Source: Verrucomicrobiaceae bacterium (GTDB lineage Bacteria; Verrucomicrobiota; Verrucomicrobiia; Verrucomicrobiales; Verrucomicrobiaceae). From it: a stretch of DNA of 64,000 bases. Shown piece after piece: positions 1 through 9,683 of this stretch (position 1 is its first letter; each line of letters starts with the position of its first letter). Made by a program: the position numbers and the translations under genes. A model generated the notes under the pieces. The model saw only the letters and a list, made by a program, of their open reading frames with translations, was not told the DNA's origin and did not search any database. The stretch is taken from positions 38,847 through 102,846 of the forward strand of contig JAIXOU010000118.1 of the NCBI GenBank assembly GCA_027486585.1, given 5' to 3'.

Positions 1-3000
1 TTCGGCACGGGTGCCACAGTGGCCCAGACTCTGACTCTGGGTGGCAGCTCCACGGGGGACAATCAGATCAACCTGCAGCTTGTGGATAATAGTGCTCTTG
101 CGACCGGTGTGACCAAGATCGGTGCGGGCTTGTGGATTCTTGGCAACTCTTCCAATAACTACACTGGCACGACCCAAATTGGCTCAACCACATCGGCCGG
201 CGGCGTGCTGCAAGCGGCAGGCAATGCGCTTTCTCCAAACAGCCCGCTCTTGCTCGGTGGCACGACTGGTGGTGGCGTGTTCCAAAGCAGTGGCAATTTC
301 ACGCGTAATATTACGGCAACGCCAACGTCGGGTGCGGGCACTGTCACGTTCAACTCCACGCTAACATCTGGCGCAGTCGGTTTCGCAGCTTCCGACAGCA
401 AGCTTGTCGTGGCTATCGGTGGTATAGGATCTCCAACGGCACTGACCTGGGGCAGTGGTGGGTTCATGGGCGTGACTGGCACATCAACGGGTGCCTTGGT
501 TTTGAGTTCTACCACGGCACTTTCTGAAATCGAGTTCCGCAATGCGATTGATCTCAACGGAGCCAACCGCACGATCCAGGTTGATGACAATGGCAATACG
601 TTTGCGGACTACGCCACCATTACTGGTGTCATCAGTGGCACAGGCGGCACGACGGGTCTTACCAAAACCAGTGGTGGGACTCTGCAACTCTTTGGAGCCA
701 ACACTTACTCGGGTGTCACGGCAGTCACCTCGGCCAGCACGCTCGTGGTCAACTCCTTGGGCAACAGTGCCAATCCGGGCGTTGGCACCAGCCTTGGCAC
801 CAGCACTAACGCTAATCTTTCGACCAACGCGCTGACCTTGGGCAACGGCGGCACCACGGCTGGCATCCTGCAATACGTCGGCCCGGGTGAAACCAGCGAC
901 CGCATGATCCGCATCAATACCACGACGGGCAGCACGCAGATCCACGCCGATGGCGCCGGACCACTGGTCTTGACCAACGTGCTCAACGACATGGCAGCCG
1001 GCAATAAGACACTCTTCCTGCGCGGATCGAACTCTCAGGGCAACATAATCACCAGCGTACTGGCTGACAATACTGGAACGTTAGGCATCACCGTGGACAG
1101 TGCCGCTACTTGGATACTCTCCGGAGCCAACACTTACACGGGGAACACGGACCTCACTGGCGGCGCTCTTGGCGCAGGGAACGACGCTGCCTTTGGAACC
1201 GGCAGCTTGCGCGTGCGCAATGGTTCACTGTTTGCCTATGGTGCAGATCGCACCATCACCAATCCCCTGGCGGACACCTCCACCACGACTGCGATCGGCT
1301 CAGCCTTCATCGGAGACTACAGCCTGAATCTGTCAGGAACATGGACGCACAGCAACACCACTGCAAACCAGACCATCACCAATGGTATCGTATCAGGCAA
1401 GACGCTTACCTTGGGAGGGGACTCGCAGTGGAATTCCATCGCCTCAACACGCACGCTGACATTCAACGGTTCTGGAGACACGATCTTCAATGGTAACATC
1501 ACCACTAGCACGGCATTCGGCGTCAGTTTGACTTATTCTGGCACGGGCAGCCTTACCTTGGGTGGCACGATCAATCCAGGTGGTGGAGTTTTGACTGTCT
1601 CGAGTGGCACTCTAAAACTTGGTGCAAGTGATCGCGTTCCTGACGGTGCGGGTGCGGCGGATGTGACGATCAGTCCGGCTGCCACCATCAGCGCAACTTT
1701 GGACCTCAACGGCAAGAACGAGACCATCAATGGCCTCTCAGCGAACCCCGCTGGTAATGTCACGATCAATAACAGTTCCGCGACTGCCTCGACGTTCACC
1801 GTGGGGGGGAACAATGGAATCGTCACTTTTGGCGGTGGTGCAGGTGCCAATTCAATCACCCAGACCGGTGGTGGAGTCATCAATTTGACGAAGATCGGCA
1901 CCGGTTCTGCCAGCTTTACAGGCACTCTCGGCAATACGGGAACCACTACGGTGAACGGTGGCGTTCTGAATTACAACAGCCCAACGGGCACCACGAGCCT
2001 CAATGTGGGAACTGGTGGCACACTCAATCTCAAGGGTGGTCTTACCACCCCAGCAAACCTAACTTCTGTTACTGTGGCGGGCGGGGGGGCCCTGAGCTTT
2101 GCGGATGGCGCTGGCACGCCATTCAATAATCTCACCACGCTCAGTCTAGGTCTCGGAACTGGCACTGCCACTCTCGAACTCGAAGCGGGCGACCTTGGTA
2201 CAGATACTCTGACCTTGCTTAATCCGAATGTGGCGACAACCGCCAACACCATCAACCTACTGGTGAAGGACTTTGACATCACCAGTGGCAATACCTACAA
2301 CCTGCTGGTTGCTCCTGGCGGTGGTCTTCTTACCGGCGGTGGATCTACCGGGAATTACACCTTTAGCCTCGCCGGATACTCGGGTTCCACCCTCTTTCAG
2401 TCCGACAATCTTGTCTCGATCACCGCCGGGACCCTGATCACCAGTGACGTTTACTGGAACGGCTTCACCTCCCCGGCTACTACTTCTTGGAACACCATTG
2501 ATGGCGGTGGTAACACTAATTTCTCCACCGATCTGGCCGGCACGATCCAAGCCACCACGCTTCCTGGCAAAGGCCAGAAAGTCATTTTCCAGGCGGACAA
2601 CCTCACTGGCGGCGCAGCTCTGAGCACTACGCTGGAACAGCCGTTTAAGGTCAATGCTCTTGAGTTCAAGCCCAGCACTGCTCCGGCTAATACACCTCTT
2701 TCGGTGACCATCGCTCCCGGCAGCACGAGCACCAACTCGCTTACCCTCGTGCCATCCTCTTCCGCCGATGGCATCAATTTGAAGACTGGTGGTGCTCCGT
2801 TAGTAAGCATCTCTGCTCCTGTTGTTGCTGCTCTCGCGCAGACTTGGACAACGGCGAATGCTGTCGCCCTGACTGGCGGCACCAGTACCACGACTACATC
2901 CATTACTGTCGCCGACACCACGGGGCTTCGCGCTGGGATGACGATCACCGGCAATGGCATCGCCGCTGGGACCACCATTGTTTCCGTTGACAGCTTGACT

Positions 3001-6000
3001 GGCCTTACGCTCTCTGCGGCAACGACCGCAGCGACGGGGCAAAGTTACTATGCAGCCCAGCAGCTTAATATCTCGGGTGGTCTTTCCGGAACGGGGAACG
3101 TGACCAAAGCAGGCTTTGGTAAAGTCGTTCTTAGTGCAGCAAGCACCGGCTACACTGGTACCTTCGGCGTCAGTGGCGGCATTGCAGAAGTCACACTTGC
3201 AACTGCCCTCAGCGGAGTCGGTGCGACTGCCAACAGCGGAGCCACCATTGCCATCAATTCTGGAGGAACGTTCTACTACAATAATCTCACGGCAGACACC
3301 GGCGCTGGTGCTTTGAACTTCCCGAATCCGATGACGTTGAATGGCGGCACATTGGGTGCTGGCGGTGGAACTCGCTTCTACAGCGGTAATGTCAATGTCA
3401 GCGCTAACTCTTCCATTAACCTCCGCGATCTGGCAAATGCTACAACTAGCACAACCTCGCGCAACATCACGCTCAGCGGCAACATCAGCGGCACGGGTGG
3501 TATTGCCTTGGACAGCATTGACACCCCCACTGCTGGCAACGCTGAGACAGGCACGCTGACAATCAACAATGGCAGCAGCACCTGGAACGGACCGCTTTCG
3601 TTTACCCGAGGCACGGTGGTGTTCACCAACGCGGCTGGAAGCGGGACGGCAACACCGTACGTTGGCTTTAACGGGGACATCAAATTCAACCAGTTCGGAC
3701 GTGTGATCTATCGCAACGTGGACGGTGCTAGCCTGAATCGCACCGCCGCCATCAGCTTTGCTGCGGGGGCTCTGGGCGAGTTCAGCGTTGACAATCTCGC
3801 AGCAACGCTTGCCTCCAATTACACCGTGACGCAGAGCGGCCTGATCACCCTCGGCTTGGGAGGCACTGGAGCCACGGCCCGGTTCAACCTAGCAGATGCG
3901 GCCAGTAATTTGATCATTAACGGAGGGGTTGTCCTCAACGGCAACAGCAGCATCAGCGTGGAAGGTGGAGACGCGGACTCGCTGGTGTCCATCAACACTA
4001 CTGGCATCTCCGGCACCGGCAATCTCGCCATCAACGACGAGGCTGGTGCTTGGGCCGCCACCAGCACCCGCCTAGCCATCAACGCTGCCAGCACGTTCAC
4101 CGGCAACACCACCCTCAATGAAGGCACCCTCATTCTCGGACACAAGGACGCCCTTAGCATCGGCAGTTTAACCATAACGGGCGCGAGCAGCCTGCAGGCA
4201 GGTGTCGATCTTTCTGCGGGTGGAAGCGGACCAGCACCGAATGCTTTGACTCTGAGCAATAATCTGACAGTTGCTGGAAGTAACAATCTCACCTTCTCCG
4301 GAACCTTCACCGGTACTGGCGGAAATGCGGATCGCACGCTCACCAACAGTCTCACTGCTGGCACCCTCGTTCTGAGTGGCACCACCATCAACATCGGTGC
4401 CACCGGCAATACCGCCGGCCGCACGCTCACGATCAACGGGGCTGGCAACACGGAGATCACCGGCCAGATCGTGAATAACACGGCCTTTGCCAATGCGCTC
4501 ACCAAGAGCGGGACGGGCACACTCACTCTCTCGGGCACAGGCAGTAGCTATACTGGAGCGACAAATGTCAATGCAGGTATTCTAAAGGTCGGGGCGAATG
4601 GCGGCTTGTCCAGCACCAGCGCAGTCACGGTGAATCCAAATGCCACAGGAGCAACGGCAACGCTCGACCTTAATGGCTTTAATGCCACGGTCTCGGCCCT
4701 CACGATCGGTGGAACAGGACAGACATCCACGAGTGTCGCACTTGTTCAGACCGGCGTAGGCACACTCACGCTCGGCGGCAATGTCGCTACGAGCGCCACA
4801 GGAAATCCAACCAACACGCCGCTTATCACTGGAAATCTTTCCCTTGGAGCGTCTACTCGGACGTTCACCATTGCCAATAGCACAGGTTCGGCGGTTGATC
4901 TCGATGTCCAGGCAGTTATCTCCGGCGCGGGTGGAATCACCAAGGCAGGTGCTGGTGTTCTTCAGCTCTCCAATGTAAATACTTACACCGGAGCAACGAC
5001 GATTAGTCCAGCAGCAGCAGCAAGTTTGGGCGTCATTCTCGCCACGGCATACAATGCACTCGGCACGGGAGCAGTGACAACCGTGTTCACTTCGGGTGCC
5101 ACCACGGGACAGATTCAACTCTCGGGGGGAATCACTCTCGGTAATAGCAGCTTCACTACCTCGGGTGTCGGCTCAGACGGCACGACCAATGGTGTCATCC
5201 GTAGCGTCAGCGGCTCGAACATTATTTCCGGCCCCCTCAACATGACGGGTGGCGGCGGTGCCAGCACCTACCGTGCGGATACGGGAGCTTCACTCACGTT
5301 CAATGGCAATGTCGGTGGTGTTGGCACAAATGTTAACCGAATCGTCAATCTCGTGGGTGGCGGTAACTTCGTTTTTAATGGAAATATTACCAACACCAAC
5401 GATGCAACGGTGTCCACGGTAGGACTTGATTCTGGCAACACAGGGACAACCACTTTGGCTGGTAATAATACGTACACTCTTGCTACGACAGTGCAAAGCG
5501 GTAGCACCTTGATCGCTGGTTCAACAACTGGATTTAGCTCTGCCTCAGCAACCACTGTCGCCGGCACACTTCGTTTAAACGGTTTTAGCAACTCGGTTGC
5601 CTCCCTTGCGGGTGTAGGCACTGTCGAAAATGCCAATGCAACAGGAGCCATTTTGTCCTCTGCTGATTTTTCCAGTTTCAGTGGTCTGATTCAAGACGGC
5701 ACTGGTGGGGGTTCTCTTGGCATCACTAAGACTGGCGCAGGCACTTCTACTCTTGCAGGTTCGAATACTTTCTCTGGAAAAACGACCGTTGCTAATGGCA
5801 CACTCTCCATTGCTTCGATTGATGCCGTAGCTTCCAACGCCCAGCCTCTCGGTACCAACGCCGATCTAGATTTGGGTGTGGCTGCTACCTCTTCGGGGCG
5901 CCTGCGTTACACTGGTGCAGCCACGACTCTTAGCAAAAACATCAACGCGCTCGGTAATGGCAACGACACAATCGAGAACGCCGGCTCCGGTCTTCTCACC

Positions 6001-7854
6001 TTGACAGGTACCATCACCAAGGCTGGCACGACGCTTACCCTCAATGGCGGCTCCTCCGGTCTCTATGTCGGTGGTTTGATCGTTGGCGCGCCAGCGGCCT
6101 CTGACCTCATTATTGCTGGAGGCACAGTTACCCTTGACAACGCCAACACTTACAATGGCCCGACCTACCTGAATGCCGGAACGCTCAACATCAACAATGC
6201 CAGTGCCATCAGCACCGGAGCCTTCAACATCAATGGAGGCACGATTGATAACACCAGCGGTTCAGCCATTACTCTGACGAACAATAATCCCCTGAATATC
6301 ACTTCAAACTTCACCTTCACAGGTACGAATAGTCTGAATCTGGGCACAGGTACAGTCACCTTGGATGCGAATCGCACCGTCACCGTCACAGCGAATACGC
6401 TCACCATCGGTGGTGCTATCAGTGGTGCCTTTAGCCTGACAGGCACAGGAGCTGGCACGCTGCTCCTTACAGGTGCTAGCACTTACACGGGCACCACGAC
6501 CGCTGTAACGGGTTCGACGATCAGCGTCGGTGGCAATGGGTCCTTGGGTGATACATCCTCGGGAACGGTCATTGATCCTGGTGCCAGCTTGGCGCTGAAT
6601 AACGTTCTCTATACCGATGCAGAACCCTTGACCATCAATGGGACAGGCGTTGGCAGTGGCGGAGCCTTCCGCACTACTGGAACAAGCAGTTTTGCTGGAA
6701 CAATCACTGCAGCTACCAATGCGACCATTAATGCAGCTGGTACGCTTAGCCTCACAGGTGGTTTAGTGAAAAACGGCACGACTCTGACTCTGGGTGGAAC
6801 TGGTACCTATAACATATCCAGCGCAGGCATCAGCGGTTCTAGCGCTAATTCTGACCTTGTCGTGGATGCTGCCACCGTTAATCTCGGCGTCGCTAGCACC
6901 TACAACGGCCCAACGTTCATCCGCAACGGCGGCACTATCAATGCTAATGTCGCTAACGCACTTCCAACATCCATCGCCCGCACGGCCGTCACCATGGACG
7001 ATACTGGCTCTGGTAGCTCTACTCTCGGTCTTGGGTCCAATCAAAGCGTCGCTTCTTTGACGGGTGCAGCGACTTCTCAAATCCTCGTAGGTGCCAACCA
7101 GCTCACCGTTGGTGCATCCGGTTCGGGTTCCAGTAATTTTGCTGGCTCCATCATTGGCACGGGTGGCAGCATCGTGAAGGACGGGACCAATACGCAGACC
7201 TTCAGCGGAGCTAACACTTACACGGGGGGCACGACCGTTAGTGATGGTACCCTGAATGTCACCAACACCACTGGATCTGCTACTGGATCAGGAACAGTGA
7301 CGGTGGGCACTTCCGGCACGCTTGCAGGAACTGGTAAAGTGGAGGCAGCTGCAAACAACTACATCTACATCAATGGTACGCTGCAAGTCGGTGACAGCAC
7401 ACTGGGTGTCGCTACCGCCTCCACTCTCGATGTCAAAACCAGCGGCTCTGGCAGCCTAGTTCTGGGTTCAGCCAGTGTCCTGAAATTTGACCTCTTTTCG
7501 GGTGCTGGTTTGGGCGACAGCTCGGCCATTGCAAGCGCAGCGGACCAAATCAGACTCTTTGGTTCACTCGATGCCGCTACGACACCAGGCTCCACCTTGC
7601 TTCTGGCTTATCAGGGTGCTGGCGTCTTCGCAGCTGGGGATATGTGGAAACTCTTTGATCTCACCGGACCTGGCACGATCACTGGTGCTTTTAACGTTGA
7701 CTATTCTGGTCTTGGTCTTGGACCTATGCTTGGTGCTGAATTTGACAATATTACTGGTGTCCTAAGCATCGTTACCGTCCCAGAACCAAGCCGTGCTCTC
7801 CTTTATCTGATCGGCATCATGGGAATCCTCTTGCGCCGCCGTCGCCGAGAATAG
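1..7854 (+). CDS. Giant autotransporter-type beta-strand repeat surface protein with PEP-CTERM tail (5' end outside window)
   Basis: The reading frame is open from the first base, so the protein begins upstream; about 2,617 residues are visible. It is almost wholly low-complexity Gly/Thr/Asn/Ser-rich repeat of the autotransporter-associated beta-strand type: units such as GANTYSGVT, NVNTYTGATT and GANTYTGGTT follow a 'G-G-L-T-K-x-G-x-G-T-L-x-L' half. These predict a long right-handed beta-helix exposed outside the cell. Around 2440-2660 the repeat is broken by a segment with VYWNG and NTNFSTDLAG, which resembles the opening of a new passenger unit; 2870-3040 encodes a separate insert rich in 'GMTITGNGIAAGTT'. 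The C-terminus has VPEPSRALL, a hydrophobic helix and RRRRR, the PEP-CTERM tail recognised by exosortase. Function is likely surface structure or adhesion, by inference. A terminator follows directly. Confidence 0.9.
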   Translation, partial: FGTGATVAQTLTLGGSSTGDNQINLQLVDNSALATGVTKIGAGLWILGNSSNNYTGTTQIGSTTSAGGVLQAAGNALSPNSPLLLGGTTGGGVFQSSGNFTRNITATPTSGAGTVTFNSTLTSGAVGFAASDSKLVVAIGGIGSPTALTWGSGGFMGVTGTSTGALVLSSTTALSEIEFRNAIDLNGANRTIQVDDNGNTFADYATITGVISGTGGTTGLTKTSGGTLQLFGANTYSGVTAVTSASTLVVNSLGNSANPGVGTSLGTSTNANLSTNALTLGNGGTTAGILQYVGPGETSDRMIRINTTTGSTQIHADGAGPLVLTNVLNDMAAGNKTLFLRGSNSQGNIITSVLADNTGTLGITVDSAATWILSGANTYTGNTDLTGGALGAGNDAAFGTGSLRVRNGSLFAYGADRTITNPLADTSTTTAIGSAFIGDYSLNLSGTWTHSNTTANQTITNGIVSGKTLTLGGDSQWNSIASTRTLTFNGSGDTIFNGNITTSTAFGVSLTYSGTGSLTLGGTINPGGGVLTVSSGTLKLGASDRVPDGAGAADVTISPAATISATLDLNGKNETINGLSANPAGNVTINNSSATASTFTVGGNNGIVTFGGGAGANSITQTGGGVINLTKIGTGSASFTGTLGNTGTTTVNGGVLNYNSPTGTTSLNVGTGGTLNLKGGLTTPANLTSVTVAGGGALSFADGAGTPFNNLTTLSLGLGTGTATLELEAGDLGTDTLTLLNPNVATTANTINLLVKDFDITSGNTYNLLVAPGGGLLTGGGSTGNYTFSLAGYSGSTLFQSDNLVSITAGTLITSDVYWNGFTSPATTSWNTIDGGGNTNFSTDLAGTIQATTLPGKGQKVIFQADNLTGGAALSTTLEQPFKVNALEFKPSTAPANTPLSVTIAPGSTSTNSLTLVPSSSADGINLKTGGAPLVSISAPVVAALAQTWTTANAVALTGGTSTTTTSITVADTTGLRAGMTITGNGIAAGTTIVSVDSLTGLTLSAATTAATGQSYYAAQQLNISGGLSGTGNVTKAGFGKVVLSAASTGYTGTFGVSGGIAEVTLATALSGVGATANSGATIAINSGGTFYYNNLTADTGAGALNFPNPMTLNGGTLGAGGGTRFYSGNVNVSANSSINLRDLANATTSTTSRNITLSGNISGTGGIALDSIDTPTAGNAETGTLTINNGSSTWNGPLSFTRGTVVFTNAAGSGTATPYVGFNGDIKFNQFGRVIYRNVDGASLNRTAAISFAAGALGEFSVDNLAATLASNYTVTQSGLITLGLGGTGATARFNLADAASNLIINGGVVLNGNSSISVEGGDADSLVSINTTGISGTGNLAINDEAGAWAATSTRLAINAASTFTGNTTLNEGTLILGHKDALSIGSLTITGASSLQAGVDLSAGGSGPAPNALTLSNNLTVAGSNNLTFSGTFTGTGGNADRTLTNSLTAGTLVLSGTTINIGATGNTAGRTLTINGAGNTEITGQIVNNTAFANALTKSGTGTLTLSGTGSSYTGATNVNAGILKVGANGGLSSTSAVTVNPNATGATATLDLNGFNATVSALTIGGTGQTSTSVALVQTGVGTLTLGGNVATSATGNPTNTPLITGNLSLGASTRTFTIANSTGSAVDLDVQAVISGAGGITKAGAGVLQLSNVNTYTGATTISPAAAASLGVILATAYNALGTGAVTTVFTSGATTGQIQLSGGITLGNSSFTTSGVGSDGTTNGVIRSVSGSNIISGPLNMTGGGGASTYRADTGASLTFNGNVGGVGTNVNRIVNLVGGGNFVFNGNITNTNDATVSTVGLDSGNTGTTTLAGNNTYTLATTVQSGSTLIAGSTTGFSSASATTVAGTLRLNGFSNSVASLAGVGTVENANATGAILSSADFSSFSGLIQDGTGGGSLGITKTGAGTSTLAGSNTFSGKTTVANGTLSIASIDAVASNAQPLGTNADLDLGVAATSSGRLRYTGAATTLSKNINALGNGNDTIENAGSGLLTLTGTITKAGTTLTLNGGSSGLYVGGLIVGAPAASDLIIAGGTVTLDNANTYNGPTYLNAGTLNINNASAISTGAFNINGGTIDNTSGSAITLTNNNPLNITSNFTFTGTNSLNLGTGTVTLDANRTVTVTANTLTIGGAISGAFSLTGTGAGTLLLTGASTYTGTTTAVTGSTISVGGNGSLGDTSSGTVIDPGASLALNNVLYTDAEPLTINGTGVGSGGAFRTTGTSSFAGTITAATNATINAAGTLSLTGGLVKNGTTLTLGGTGTYNISSAGISGSSANSDLVVDAATVNLGVASTYNGPTFIRNGGTINANVANALPTSIARTAVTMDDTGSGSSTLGLGSNQSVASLTGAATSQILVGANQLTVGASGSGSSNFAGSIIGTGGSIVKDGTNTQTFSGANTYTGGTTVSDGTLNVTNTTGSATGSGTVTVGTSGTLAGTGKVEAAANNYIYINGTLQVGDSTLGVATASTLDVKTSGSGSLVLGSASVLKFDLFSGAGLGDSSAIASAADQIRLFGSLDAATTPGSTLLLAYQGAGVFAAGDMWKLFDLTGPGTITGAFNVDYSGLGLGPMLGAEFDNITGVLSIVTVPEPSRALLYLIGIMGILLRRRRRE

Positions 7855-7873
7855 AGCATTTTTAAAAATCTTG

Positions 7874-7905
7874 AAATGGCCCAGCATTTAATTGCTGGGC
7901 CATTT
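7874..7905 (+). terminator. Rho-independent terminator of the giant surface protein gene
   Basis: A perfect 13-bp stem (7874-7886 with 7893-7905) encloses a 6-base loop and runs into TCTTTTTC. It starts 20 bases after the stop codon at 7854, which separates this transcript from the coiled-coil gene at 8010. Confidence 0.9.
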
Positions 7906-8009
7906 TCTTTTTCATCTTGTCCTAGAACTTCCTGAGCATTCAGTTCAGATATGCTTTACAGGAGGCCATCTTTGTCCAAATCATCACGCCCTTTTCTGAC
8001 AACACTGCA

Positions 8010-9386
8010 ATGACTACTAAGCTCGATCCAAAATTCACCGCTCTCCTGACCGATACTGCTCAGAAACTGCAATCCCTAGATGTGCTGCCACGGATTTTGG
8101 CGGATGCTGCATCCGACTTATCAGCGGCCAGTCTTGATCTCTGTGAGCGCTTGATGTCTTTCAGTGCTCAGTTGAATGCAGCCATGGAAGCGAAGGTCAC
8201 CTTTGATCTAGCTGAAAAAGCTGCACTCCTTGCTGCCAAAGAACAAGCCGCAGCAGACAAGGCCGCGGCTATTGCACAGGCTGCCGCTGAGAAGGAAGCC
8301 GCGCGAATCGCAGCTGCAGAATTGAAGGCGAAACAGCTCGCTGAAAAAGAAGCGGCTCGAATTGCCAAAGAGCAGGCCGACGCCGAGAAAGCCGCTGCTA
8401 AAGCACAGGCACTGGCTGAGAAGGAGGCTGCGCGAATTGCAGCTGCAGAGGCAAAAGCCCAAGCGCTTGCAGAAAAGGAAGCTGCTCGAATTGCCAAGGA
8501 GCAGGCCGATGCAGAGAAGGCTGCTGCAAAAGCCCAGGCACTTGCTGAGAAGGAAGCAGCAAAGGTTGCCGCAGAACAGGCCAAGGCCCAAGCTTTAGCT
8601 GCGAAGGAAGCCGCCAAAGCACAAGCATTGGCAGAAAAGGAAGCTTTCTTAGCCGCCGCTGCTGAATTGAAAGCCAAGCAACTGGCCGAAAAAGCTGCCA
8701 TCATGGCGGCCAAGGAGCAAGCGGCCGCTGAAAAGGCTGCTGCAATTGCTCAGGCTATCGCCGAAAAAGAAGCTGCTAAGCAGGCTGCGGCTGAGGCTAA
8801 GGCCAAAGCCCTTGCTGAGAAAGAAGCTGCCCGCCTCGCCAAAGAACAAGCTGACGCCGAAAAAGCCGCAGCTAAGGCCCAAGCTCTAGCTGAAAAAGAA
8901 GCTGCCAAGAAAGCCGCTGAGGAAGCCAAAGCATTAGCTCTTGCCGAGAAAGAAGCTGCCCGAATCGCCAAAGAACAAGCCGATGCCGAAAAAGCTGCGG
9001 CAAAAGCCCAAGCTCTCGCCGAACAGCTCGCCGCCAAAGAAGCTTCGGCGGCTGCTAAAGCTCAAGCTTTGGCGGAGAAAGAAGCCATCAAAGCAGCTGC
9101 AGCTGAACTGAAGGCCAAGCAGTTGGCGGAAAAAGAAGCGATCCGGCTCGAAAAAGAAAGGCAGGCTGCTGAACTTGCGGCAGAAAAAGCGGCCCAAGCG
9201 GCCGAGCGTCAAAAGGAGGCTAAAGCCGCCGAAGAAGCCAAGGCTAAACGTGCCGAAGCCTACGCAAAAGTCGTGGCTGAACACGAAGCCAAAATGCGCG
9301 CCCGCCAAGCGGCTGCATCCGCACAACTTGCCGCCGAAAAGGCAGCCCTACTAGCCGAAGAGAAGAAGCGGGCTGCGAAGAAGTGA
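8010..9386 (+). CDS. Ala/Lys/Glu-rich long coiled-coil protein with alternating 25- and 18-residue repeats
   Basis: This 458-residue protein has no recognised enzymatic domain. Residues 1-67 form a non-repetitive helical N-terminus, which resembles the 'phasin'-like start of some coiled-coil proteins but is not assignable. From residue 68 to about 372 the chain is a tandem array whose units start AEKEAA and end AL: lengths are 25, 18, 25, 18, 25, 18, 11, 18, 25, 18, 25, 18, 25, 18, 18. All are 11+7n, as expected for a long helix mixing hendecads and heptads. The C-terminal 85 residues stay highly charged and helical. There is no signal peptide or membrane segment, so a cytoplasmic or cytoskeletal rod is the simplest reading. 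TolA-like stalks have similar composition, but no TolA membrane anchor or domain III is present. Start is the ATG at 8010. Confidence 0.85.
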   Translation: MTTKLDPKFTALLTDTAQKLQSLDVLPRILADAASDLSAASLDLCERLMSFSAQLNAAMEAKVTFDLAEKAALLAAKEQAAADKAAAIAQAAAEKEAARIAAAELKAKQLAEKEAARIAKEQADAEKAAAKAQALAEKEAARIAAAEAKAQALAEKEAARIAKEQADAEKAAAKAQALAEKEAAKVAAEQAKAQALAAKEAAKAQALAEKEAFLAAAAELKAKQLAEKAAIMAAKEQAAAEKAAAIAQAIAEKEAAKQAAAEAKAKALAEKEAARLAKEQADAEKAAAKAQALAEKEAAKKAAEEAKALALAEKEAARIAKEQADAEKAAAKAQALAEQLAAKEASAAAKAQALAEKEAIKAAAAELKAKQLAEKEAIRLEKERQAAELAAEKAAQAAERQKEAKAAEEAKAKRAEAYAKVVAEHEAKMRARQAAASAQLAAEKAALLAEEKKRAAKK

Positions 9387-9422
9387 TTTGAATAAACTCA
9401 GGCATTCGTTGAAAACTGCGCC

Positions 9423-9668
9423 ATGATGGCTGCTATGAGCATCGGAACAAAAAATCGGCTAAATCAGACCGGCACTACCTGCAAAACCCATCTGCGTGAG
9501 AAGTATGTGCAGCATTTGGCACTCGTTGAGGAATTCATAGTGGAGCTTGAAGGTTCTGGGAAAAGTCATGATCCCACACGCTGGACGAAGTTTACCGATG
9601 CGAAGCATAGCACCTCCGAAATGCTACAACGTGTGGATGCTGCTTTTGACGCTTGGATGAACCCCTGA
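9423..9668 (+). CDS. Small hypothetical protein
   Basis: This 81-residue product matches no family that I recognise. It has no membrane segment; the middle (EKYVQHLALVEEFIVELEGS) looks helical. It lies 36 bases after the coiled-coil gene and 15 bases before the amidase gene on the same strand, so it may be cotranscribed with either. Three in-frame ATGs (9423, 9426, 9435) compete as start. The frame is intact and ends cleanly, and no longer ORF competes on the other strand, so it is probably real. Confidence 0.55.
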   Translation: MMAAMSIGTKNRLNQTGTTCKTHLREKYVQHLALVEEFIVELEGSGKSHDPTRWTKFTDAKHSTSEMLQRVDAAFDAWMNP

Positions 9669-9683
9669 TTAGTCCGCTCTGTT

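Noticed and set aside
3819..4538. 239-codon minus-strand ORF
   Set aside because: It is antisense to the repeat-rich giant surface protein gene, whose low-complexity codons keep other frames open.
8168..8713. 181-codon minus-strand Ala/Ser-rich ORF
   Set aside because: It is the reverse of the AEKEAA repeat region; Ala/Lys/Glu codons create long antisense frames.
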